The translations under genes and the position numbers were made by a program. Below are positions 57,755 to 64,000 of a stretch of 64,000 nucleotides of DNA, piece by piece (the first letter of the stretch is position 1; each line of letters opens with the position of its first letter). The DNA is from an uncultured Aquimarina sp. (GTDB lineage Bacteria > Bacteroidota > Bacteroidia > Flavobacteriales > Flavobacteriaceae): positions 140,308 to 204,307 of the forward strand of contig CANMWA010000009.1 of assembly GCA_947501475.1 (NCBI GenBank). The letters are read 5' to 3'. The notes beneath the pieces were generated by a model. That model saw nothing but the letters and a program-made list of their open reading frames with translations. It was not told where the DNA came from and searched no databases.

Positions 57755-58654
57755 TCAAATCGTTTGTGTTTTTTTCCTAAAAGAAAGCTTTTCCCATAAA
57801 CGTATTTCGGGTCGATCTGCAATCATTACAAATAAAGGAATTAATGCATGTGGTAATCTAATGAGCATTTCCCAAGTCCATTGACTGAAGGTATTTCCTA
57901 AAAAATCGATATGAAAATGACCAGCCAAACGGGCTATCGCGGTTAGTCCTCCCCAGACAAATGCATAAATTAGCGCAGCATAAGATATTCTAGGAATAAA
58001 AATGGCAATAGCAACTACAAAATCCAGAACACCTGCTATTTTAAGCATTAAGTGAGCGCTAGGTTCGGTAATAGGTAATGTATTTAATGTCATATCAATA
58101 AATGTCCCCGGTCTAGGGTAGTATCCTATGGCGTACAAGCCATGACAACTAAAGGTAAGCGCTATTGCAATTAGTGCAATTAAACGTATCTTTTTAAATT
58201 CAATAGCAGTGAACATAACCATATAAAGTAACACAGGACTCATAAATTGAATAGTGTATTCAAAAAATTGTCCTACGTGAAAGAATTTTTCTTTACAATA
58301 TAAAAGTGCCAAAATAAAAAGCCCTATACTTCCTCCTAATAAAAATAATTTACCAAGTTTTTTCATATTAGGTTTCATGAGTAACGTAGCGATGGCGCAA
58401 AGAAGATAAAACACACCAATTGTTCTTATAGAAAAAGAAATTGCACTAGCTGCAGAGAGACTGGTTACATAATCATTCCAGGTCACTCCAAAAATATTTT
58501 CTACAATACCTTTTAGGTTACCTTCATCCCATAAAAAAGCTCTATATGGTGCATCCCAAACGATATGTTGATAGGCTCTTCCCAGAAAAATCAGAAAAGT
58601 AGAAATCTTTAAAATAGAAATTAATTTATCTTGTAGATTAGATGATTGTGTCAT
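57755..58654 (-). CDS. Hypothetical polytopic membrane protein in the Fnr-like regulon
   Basis: The 299 residues show about eight hydrophobic segments; the N-terminal AYQHIVWDAPYRAFLWDEG and the loop CHGLYAIGYYPRPGTF are distinctive. Parts recall DoxX-like proteins (KIAGVLDFVVAIAIFIPRIS), but I cannot assign a family. A full Fnr-like box is centred 55 bases, and a partial one 33 bases, upstream of a -7 element for this gene, so it is probably activated by the Fnr paralogues encoded next to it. Confidence 0.7.
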   Translation of the reverse strand: MTQSSNLQDKLISILKISTFLIFLGRAYQHIVWDAPYRAFLWDEGNLKGIVENIFGVTWNDYVTSLSAASAISFSIRTIGVFYLLCAIATLLMKPNMKKLGKLFLLGGSIGLFILALLYCKEKFFHVGQFFEYTIQFMSPVLLYMVMFTAIEFKKIRLIALIAIALTFSCHGLYAIGYYPRPGTFIDMTLNTLPITEPSAHLMLKIAGVLDFVVAIAIFIPRISYAALIYAFVWGGLTAIARLAGHFHIDFLGNTFSQWTWEMLIRLPHALIPLFVMIADRPEIRLWEKLSFRKKTQTI

Positions 58655-58728
58655 TGGTCGAGGTAAAAGGTTAGTAAGTTAAAAATAAATAAAATACCTT
58701 TAATAGCACCCAGAAAATGGGCTAAAAT

Positions 58729-58736
58729 CAAATATA
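58729..58736 (-). promoter_or_regulatory. -7 element of the membrane-protein promoter
   Basis: On the minus strand this reads TATATTTG (TAnnTTTG). It is 33 and 55 bases from the centres of the two Fnr-like boxes at 58759-58794, with no TTG at the usual -33 position. Confidence 0.65.
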
Positions 58737-58758
58737 ACTTCTTATAAGATTGTAAAAT

Positions 58759-58794
58759 CAGACATATGTCAATGAAAGGGTTGATAAATATCAA
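58759..58794 (-). promoter_or_regulatory. Pair of Fnr-like boxes, 22 nt apart
   Basis: A perfect box TTGATAAATATCAA is at 58781-58794. A partial one at 58759-58772 (minus strand TTGACATATGTCTG) starts exactly 22 bases away, nearer the -7 element, with the promoter-distal half-site intact. Confidence 0.72.
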
Positions 58795-58936
58795 TTTTTA
58801 AACATAAAACACTAGTAATCAGTTAATTGTTAAAACATATTGATTTGATAATTTTTTACAAAAAACCTGAAAATCAAAAAGGAATTTTTAAGTTGAACTT
58901 GTTATATATATGCACACAAGTCTTAACTTTATTCTC

Positions 58937-59623
58937 ATGATTAATACTCTTTTCCCTTGCAAGCGGTATTCTTTTACAAATGAAGCTATATTAGAAGACC
59001 TTTCGAAGAATGCAATTTCATTAATTGAAGAAAAGAAAATTTCCATAAAATTAAAGAAAAAACAAGTTTTGTTTTATGAAGGAACGATTCCTACAGGAGT
59101 ATATATATTAAGGGCAGGTAAAGTTAAAAAGTACTCTACAGGTCTAAATGGTAAAGAACATATCTTCTATTTGGCCAAAGAAAACGAAATCCTTGGTTAT
59201 CATTGTTTGTTAAGCAAAGAAACATACGCTCATAGTACAGCGTGCTTAACAGATTGTGAATTTGATCTAATCCCTAAAGAAGTATTTCTTTCTATGATTG
59301 AAAATGACCATGAAATGTTACATCGCCTATTAAAAAGTATAAGTCATGAGTTTGGTGTGTTTACTAACAATACTAGAATTTTAGCTCAGCATAGTGTTAG
59401 AGAAAGAACAGCATTATCGATTATAAAATTAGAACGTTTTTTTGATAATAATGGCTGCATTAAATTATCAAGAAAAGATCATAGTAGTATAGTTGGCACA
59501 TCAATCGAATCTTTGGTTAGAACGTTACATGATTTTAAAGAAGAAGGCGCTATCGAACTTAGAGAAAGTATGATTATAACAAAGGACATAAAAAAATTAG
59601 TAAAGGCTTCTAATTTCGTATAA
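58937..59623 (+). CDS. Crp/Fnr-family regulator, paralogue 1
   Basis: This 228-residue regulator has a cyclic-nucleotide-binding-like domain (LFYEGTIPTGVYILRAGKVK then KYSTGLNGKEHIFYLAKENE) and a C-terminal winged helix with recognition segment VGTSIESLVRTLHDFKEEG, which keeps the Glu and Arg that read TTGAT in Fnr. The four-cysteine cluster of E. coli Fnr is not present in that arrangement. I chose the ATG at 58937 (MINTLFPCKRYSF) because paralogue 2 starts at the same residue; an ATG at 58910 would add nine residues. The Fnr-like boxes around this locus are its likely targets. Confidence 0.9.
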   Translation: MINTLFPCKRYSFTNEAILEDLSKNAISLIEEKKISIKLKKKQVLFYEGTIPTGVYILRAGKVKKYSTGLNGKEHIFYLAKENEILGYHCLLSKETYAHSTACLTDCEFDLIPKEVFLSMIENDHEMLHRLLKSISHEFGVFTNNTRILAQHSVRERTALSIIKLERFFDNNGCIKLSRKDHSSIVGTSIESLVRTLHDFKEEGAIELRESMIITKDIKKLVKASNFV

Positions 59624-59683
59624 ATTCAATTGATTTCAATTAACAAGAAATAGTTTAATTCTAGGATAAAGAATTATAATAAG

Positions 59684-59715
59684 AAAAACCTGAACATATA
59701 TGATATTAGGTTTTT
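59684..59715 (+). terminator. Possible terminator after Fnr paralogue 1
   Basis: AAAAACCT and AGGTTTTT arms surround a 16-base loop and end in T5. The loop is long, so the call is moderate. Confidence 0.5.
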
Positions 59716-59756
59716 AATAAGTATTGTTAGCAAAGTGTATGCATTTTCTGCATTAT

Positions 59757-59814
59757 ATATGATTAGTCAATACAACTTTTGATAAATATCAATGATTGTA
59801 TTGATGATTCCTTA
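59757..59814 (+). promoter_or_regulatory. Fnr-like box array before the carbonic anhydrase gene
   Basis: A perfect TTGATAAATATCAA is at 59779-59792. Exactly 22 bases downstream (59801) is TTGATGATTCCTTA with only the left half kept, and 22 bases upstream (59757) a site keeps only GTCAA. The first two are centred 55 and 33 bases before the -7 element. Confidence 0.72.
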
Positions 59815-59836
59815 GCCTTAAATCATAATAAGCAAA

Positions 59837-59844
59837 TACATTTG
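59837..59844 (+). promoter_or_regulatory. -7 element of the carbonic anhydrase promoter
   Basis: TACATTTG fits TAnnTTTG, 31 bases before the start codon. No TTG is at the normal -33 position. Confidence 0.68.
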
Positions 59845-59874
59845 GGTTATTAGTAACAATTAACTCAACGTATT

Positions 59875-60723
59875 ATGAAAACAAACATTTTTAAGTATGC
59901 ATTAGTACTAGGTTTGATCTCAGTTTTTACTTCTTGTGAGAATGAGCAAATCGATAATCAAAATCAAAACCAAGAGGTTCCTAAATATGATGAAACTAGC
60001 CTTTCTAATGATTTTTTTGGTCGTAAATCCTCAACAGATTGCCATTTTGAGTATGAAGGGATAGATGGCCCAGAATTTTGGGCTGACCTTTGTGGAGAAG
60101 ATTGGAAAGATTGTGGTGGTAATTCGCAATCTCCTATCAATATTATAACAAGCTCTGTTGTTGAAGATGCAAGTATTAACAATATCAATACTAATTACAC
60201 TATTAGTAGCACAAATATTTTTAACAATGGACATACCATTCAATTTAATTATGATGCAGGTAGTTCGGCTTCATTAAACAATATCGATTATAACCTTTTA
60301 CAGTTTCATTTCCATACAGGTAGCGAACATATAGTAGATGGGGTTCAATACCCGATGGAAATGCATTTGGTACACCAAGATCCTGTAACTAAATTACTAG
60401 CAGTAATTGGGGTTTTCTTTGAAGAAGGAAAAACAAATAAAGAATTAAATCAATTTATGAATAATCTTCCCGAACATGAAGATGATCATTATGTTAGTAA
60501 TAAAAAATATCATATTAAAGATATGCTCCCTGGAGATATGGATTTTTATACCTACAGTGGCTCCTTAACAACACCAGCTTGTTCAGAAATTGTTACCTGG
60601 TATGTAGTTAAGGAAGCTATCAAGGCATCACATTGGCAATTAGAGAGGTTTGAGCAGATTATGCATGAAAACTTTAGGCCTGCACAAGCACTTAATGGAA
60701 GACTTGTTTGGGCTAATGATTAA
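59875..60723 (+). CDS. Alpha-carbonic anhydrase lipoprotein
   Basis: It interconverts CO2 and bicarbonate outside the cytoplasm. A lipoprotein signal (VLGLISVFTSCEN) precedes an alpha-class domain: NSQSPINI, the zinc ligands His145 and His147 in LLQFHFHTGSEH and His164 in MEMHLVHQD, then YSGSLTTPACSEIVTWYV, the substrate-pocket Thr-Thr-Pro motif. The 282 residues are full length. It lies between two Fnr paralogues and has a strong Fnr-like box array at its promoter. Confidence 0.95.
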   Translation: MKTNIFKYALVLGLISVFTSCENEQIDNQNQNQEVPKYDETSLSNDFFGRKSSTDCHFEYEGIDGPEFWADLCGEDWKDCGGNSQSPINIITSSVVEDASINNINTNYTISSTNIFNNGHTIQFNYDAGSSASLNNIDYNLLQFHFHTGSEHIVDGVQYPMEMHLVHQDPVTKLLAVIGVFFEEGKTNKELNQFMNNLPEHEDDHYVSNKKYHIKDMLPGDMDFYTYSGSLTTPACSEIVTWYVVKEAIKASHWQLERFEQIMHENFRPAQALNGRLVWAND

Positions 60724-60748
60724 TAGAATAAGGTTAACACACAAACTC

Positions 60749-60786
60749 AAAAAGGCTCTTTATTATTAATAAAGAGCCTTTTTATT
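60749..60786 (+). terminator. Rho-independent terminator of the carbonic anhydrase gene
   Basis: A perfect 14-bp stem (AAAAAGGCTCTTTA / TAAAGAGCCTTTTT) encloses a 7-base loop and ends in a T-tract. Confidence 0.93.
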
Positions 60787-60938
60787 TTTTATACTTCCTA
60801 GTTTTTAGAGTTTCTTTTCTTCAATTTATCCAACAAACCCAAATAAATCTCATATTTATCTATTATTGTATTAGTAATGAGTATTTTAGATGTAACTTAA
60901 TTTAGAACCAACTTATATTACATTAATTAACCATCGTT

Positions 60939-61622
60939 ATGATTAATACCCTCTTCCCCTATAAGCGGTATTCGTTTATAAATGAACCCGTGATGGAAAA
61001 TCTTCCAAAAAACATCTTAGATCAGATCGAAGAAAATAAAACTGTTTTGAATCTTAAAAAAAGGCAAGTGCTATTTCATGAAGGTACTATTCCTATGGGT
61101 ATATATGTCCTAAAGACAGGAAAAGTGAAGAAATATACTCAAGGCGTAAATGGTAAAGAACATATTTTTTATTTAATAAAAGAAAATGAAATCTTTGGAT
61201 ACCATAGCTTATTGAGTGAAGAAACATATTCACATTCTGCGGCGTGTCTTACAGACTGTACTTTTGAACTTATTCCTAAAAAAATCTTCTATTGGGTAAT
61301 TGAAAATGACAGTGAAATACTTCATCGTCTTTTAAAAAGTATAAGTCACGAATTTGGAGTGTTTATTATTAATTCGAAAATTTTAGCTCAGCATAGTGTT
61401 AGAGAAAGAACAGCATTATCTATTATAAAACTTGAACAATTTTTTAATGATCATTGTATCAAATTATCCAGGAGAGATCTTAGTAATATTGTTGGCACAT
61501 CAATCGAATCTTTGGTAAGAGTATTACATGATTTCAAGGAAGAGGAGGTTATTGATATTAAGGAAAGTATGATTACAATTAAAGACATGAAAAAACTAAT
61601 TGCAATAACTAATTTTATATAA
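60939..61622 (+). CDS. Crp/Fnr-family regulator, paralogue 2
   Basis: The 227 residues are collinear with paralogue 1 (58937) and share well over half of positions. VLFHEGTIPMGIYVLKTGKV is the nucleotide-binding-like fold and IVGTSIESLVRVLHDFKEEE the recognition region. Around 59390 and 61380, more than 40 bases are identical (GCTCAGCATAGTGTTAGAGA onward), which suggests recent duplication or gene conversion. Cys8 of paralogue 1 is Tyr here. Unlike the neighbouring genes, its upstream region has no Fnr-like box, so it may be expressed differently. Confidence 0.9.
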   Translation: MINTLFPYKRYSFINEPVMENLPKNILDQIEENKTVLNLKKRQVLFHEGTIPMGIYVLKTGKVKKYTQGVNGKEHIFYLIKENEIFGYHSLLSEETYSHSAACLTDCTFELIPKKIFYWVIENDSEILHRLLKSISHEFGVFIINSKILAQHSVRERTALSIIKLEQFFNDHCIKLSRRDLSNIVGTSIESLVRVLHDFKEEEVIDIKESMITIKDMKKLIAITNFI

Positions 61623-61651
61623 AAATTAAATAAACAGGAAGCATTAATTTC

Positions 61652-62281
61652 TTATCCAAAATACTGACCAAAAAGTAAGTGGCATAAAATAAATGCAATT
61701 ACAGAAAGAATGATTCCAATTAAAAAAACATTAAATGATTTACGAAGTAATTTAAATTTAGAATCAATTACTTTTCCTAAATGAAAAGTGTCTTTAGCAA
61801 TAGTTTTATAGAGTTCATCTCCTTGATTCATTAAATTGGTTAGGTTATCTACATAGTCTTTTTCGGTCATTTCGTAGAAATTTCCATAAAACATCAAATT
61901 ATTTGATGCTCTATCTCCATGTTTAAGTTCTGGTCGTGTAGCAATAACTGCATACGTAATCGAAGCCAGGTTAGTGAATAATATTAATATGGCTGGATAA
62001 ATAAGGTGTGGATCTCTATCAAGCTGATTTAAAACCGTTCCTAAAACAATCGATAATATTAAGGCATTAATAGAAATTAGAATATTCGACTTTCTGTCGA
62101 TCATCGAGTTGAGTGTATACTGGTTTTTGGATACTAATCGAAATAAAGTCTCTACACCACGTTCTGACCTGGGCGATATTTTAGATAGCTTCTTTTTTAA
62201 AGACTTTAATTCATTCTTATCTATGTTAAGCTCCTCCATTAACAGGCGATCTTTAACTTTTTCTGCTCTTTTATCACTCAT
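61652..62281 (-). CDS. DUF5706 (Pycsar-effector-like) membrane protein
   Basis: This 209-residue protein matches the DUF5706/PycTM pattern: MIDRKSNILISINALILSIV (membrane helix 1, about 66-86), LIYPAILILFTNLASITYAV then IATRPEL (helix 2, about 92-114), SNNLMFYGNFYEMTEKDYVD, a LGKVIDSKFKLLRKSFNVFL stretch and helix 3 (about 185-205). In Pycsar defence, such proteins disrupt the membrane when cyclic pyrimidine nucleotides bind. No pyrimidine cyclase gene is visible here, and the N-terminal HD domain present in many Bacteroidota relatives is missing. It starts 11 bases after ppk1, in the same operon. Confidence 0.88.
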   Translation of the reverse strand: MSDKRAEKVKDRLLMEELNIDKNELKSLKKKLSKISPRSERGVETLFRLVSKNQYTLNSMIDRKSNILISINALILSIVLGTVLNQLDRDPHLIYPAILILFTNLASITYAVIATRPELKHGDRASNNLMFYGNFYEMTEKDYVDNLTNLMNQGDELYKTIAKDTFHLGKVIDSKFKLLRKSFNVFLIGIILSVIAFILCHLLFGQYFG

Positions 62282-62292
62282 ATTAATATTTT

Positions 62293-64000
62293 TTAAATGT
62301 TTGATAAGGTTTCTAATTGAGACCTAAGCTTAGAATTTGAATTGATATAATCATTATCCTGATCTTCGTTTATAATCCTTGCTTTTACAGTATCATCTAA
62401 CTGTAACTGGATCATCTTTCTTATTTTTGAATACACATCTTTATCCAGTATTGGAGTGATAACTTCAATTCTGTGATCCAGGTTACGGGTCATCCAATCT
62501 GCAGAACCGATATACATTTTTTCATTTCCTCCATTCGCAAAAATATATACCCTGCCGTGTTCTAAAAAACGATCAACAATGCTGGTAATATAAATATGTT
62601 CACTCTGACCTTCAATGCCCGGGACTAGACAACAAATACCTCTAACGATAAGCCTTATGTTGACTCCCGCATTATTAGCTTCATATAAAAGATCTATCAT
62701 TTTATCGTCTTGAAGACTATTAAGTTTTAAGATTATAGATGCTTCTTGTCCAGCTTTGGCATTTTCAATTTCTTTCTCTATTAATGTCTTAAATGTACCT
62801 CTGGTTGTAAACGGAGAAACTAGTAACTTTTTTGTTTTCGGAATTATAATTTTTCGCTCCAATAACTGAAAAACCTGATTTAATTCTGAAGTGATTTTTG
62901 TATTGGCGGTCATTAACCCAAAATCAGTATATATTTTTGCCGTTTTTTCGTTAAAATTACCGGTACTAATGTATCCATAGGTTTTTGGGTTGTCTGCTTC
63001 AGTGCGTTCTATAAGTAGTATTTTAGAATGTACTTTAATTCCTGGGTAACTATACACTACTGTTGCTCCGTTTTCCTCTAAAATTTTCCCCCATCGTATA
63101 TTGTTTTCTTCATCAAACCTTGCTTTTGTTTCAATAAATACAAAAACTTCTTTTCCGTTTTTTGCTGCATTCTGTAAGGCGTCAGCAAGACCTGATTGTT
63201 TTGCAATTCGATATAATGTAACTTTAATTTTGGTAACATTTTTATCTTCGGAAGCTTGTCTAGCAAGACGAAGAACATCATCAAAGGATTCATAAGGATA
63301 ATAAAATAGCCTGTCTTTTTCGGTAATCGCATCAAACATACTAGAATGTTTCTGAAGTTGAGGATCACGAGTAGGTGTTAATTCATCTTCAGAAAGCTTC
63401 TTATTGGTGGGATTTGGAAAACCAAAAAAATCTTTGAAGTTATGGTATCTTCCGCCACGTAAAATATCAGTTTCGTTAGCATCTAATATTTTTTTTAGAT
63501 GTTCTAATAGTTCAGGTGGCATTGTATCATCTATTAAAAGTCGGGTGACCTGTCCTGTATCTCTATTGCCTAGAGAATCTTTAATTTTGGTTAATAAATC
63601 TCCAGAATATTCATTGTCAATATATAACTCTGCATCACGCGAAATTTTTATAGAATGAAATACCGATGTTTCTTTTTGTGCATAAAATTTTGCAAGATTA
63701 TGCTTTAAAATATCATCAACAAAAGTGATGTAATGTGTGTTGTTTTCATCTGGAAATGTAATAAATCTAGGAGTGTCTGATGGAATTTTGACAACAATAA
63801 TTTCTTCATTGTTTAGTAGCGCTGTTAGATATAGTTCTTCATTTTCTATAAAAATCTTTTTATTTTCACGCTCGACATTAATACCTAGTGTAAGTTTGTT
63901 TTGCAGGTTTTCTTTATAATACTTCTCGGCAAATGCTTTTTGGGATGCTGTGAAATCTTCGCATCTCACTAATTGAATGCCTTCATTTTTAAGTTCAGGA
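62293..64000 (-). CDS. ppk1: Polyphosphate kinase 1, 5' end outside the window
   Basis: It reversibly makes polyphosphate from ATP. About 569 codons are visible and the frame stays open to the window edge (LKNEGIQLVRCEDF), so roughly the first 120 residues of a protein of about 690 are missing; a GTG at 63969 is not a credible start. The catalytic phospholipase-D-like domains show IKVHSKILLIERTE (the His that becomes phosphorylated), YISTGNFNEKTAKIYTDFGL, FLEHGRVYIFANGG and YIGSADWMTRNLDHRIEV. It is directly followed by the DUF5706 gene. Confidence 0.95.
   Translation of the reverse strand, partial: PELKNEGIQLVRCEDFTASQKAFAEKYYKENLQNKLTLGINVERENKKIFIENEELYLTALLNNEEIIVVKIPSDTPRFITFPDENNTHYITFVDDILKHNLAKFYAQKETSVFHSIKISRDAELYIDNEYSGDLLTKIKDSLGNRDTGQVTRLLIDDTMPPELLEHLKKILDANETDILRGGRYHNFKDFFGFPNPTNKKLSEDELTPTRDPQLQKHSSMFDAITEKDRLFYYPYESFDDVLRLARQASEDKNVTKIKVTLYRIAKQSGLADALQNAAKNGKEVFVFIETKARFDEENNIRWGKILEENGATVVYSYPGIKVHSKILLIERTEADNPKTYGYISTGNFNEKTAKIYTDFGLMTANTKITSELNQVFQLLERKIIIPKTKKLLVSPFTTRGTFKTLIEKEIENAKAGQEASIILKLNSLQDDKMIDLLYEANNAGVNIRLIVRGICCLVPGIEGQSEHIYITSIVDRFLEHGRVYIFANGGNEKMYIGSADWMTRNLDHRIEVITPILDKDVYSKIRKMIQLQLDDTVKARIINEDQDNDYINSNSKLRSQLETLSNI

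Noticed and set aside
61652..62281. A complete Pycsar anti-phage system
   Set aside because: Only the effector-like membrane protein is present; no pyrimidine cyclase gene is visible on either side, and the partner gene is ppk1.

Overview
The window is about 64 kb of low-GC DNA from a marine-type Flavobacteriia (Bacteroidota). The grounds are type IX secretion (T9SS) C-terminal sorting domains on three exported proteins, Bacteroidota promoter elements (TTG, then 18-20 bases, then TAnnTTTG), many SCx/SCK lipoprotein signals, a GSCFA protein, a fused 2-oxoacid dehydrogenase E1, and flavobacterial intergenic repeats. The genus cannot be fixed from sequence reading alone; an Aquimarina-like relative would fit.

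Layout. 1-4.3 kb: the 3' end of a secreted Ig-repeat protein, a choice-of-anchor-I-type lipoprotein and the ribosome GTPase Der. 4.4-9.3 kb (minus strand): a DinB-like protein, then M23 peptidase - CapA - MerR - LemA - TPM - TPM. 9.5-17.1 kb: alaS, a GSCFA protein, an aromatic amino acid hydroxylase, a T9SS serine peptidase and a META-domain protein. 17.2-37.2 kb (plus strand): a TetR regulator and the aerobic phenylacetyl-CoA (paa) operon in the order E-A-B-C-D-G-H-I-J-Z-F-Y, followed by a 2-oxoacid dehydrogenase E2, a branched-chain aminotransferase and a fused E1. 37.2-43.8 kb: small membrane and regulatory genes and a large propeller-amidohydrolase. 43.9-50.4 kb (minus strand): a compact galactoside operon of sodium symporter, GH36 and GH2. 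50.6-53.4 kb: GH25 lysozyme, an unrecognised membrane protein and a BASS transporter. 53.4-61.6 kb: a putative Crp/Fnr regulon with a T9SS phosphoesterase, a membrane protein, two Fnr paralogues and an alpha-carbonic anhydrase. 61.7-64 kb: a Pycsar-effector-like (DUF5706) membrane protein beside ppk1, which runs off the window.

Four things stand out. (1) The paa/bkd region is peppered with small repeats. One family carries four-helix-bundle (S23/IVP-type) genes between imperfect AT-rich inverted flanks, and includes a gene-less copy and a copy keeping only the last codons. A separate unit is a broken GIY-YIG nuclease gene bracketed by perfect 28-bp inverted repeats, each itself a hairpin, which resembles the layout of a REP element with its transposase. 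(2) Fnr-like boxes occur in arrays with an exact 22-nt period, and at three promoters they sit 33 and 55 nt upstream of a consensus -7 element. (3) No phenylacetate-CoA ligase (paaK) is visible, but an aminotransferase and a 2-oxoacid dehydrogenase lie directly downstream behind a PaaR-like operator. This suggests a route from phenylalanine through phenylpyruvate to phenylacetyl-CoA. (4) Two copies of an intergenic repeat have been absorbed in frame into the E2 linker.
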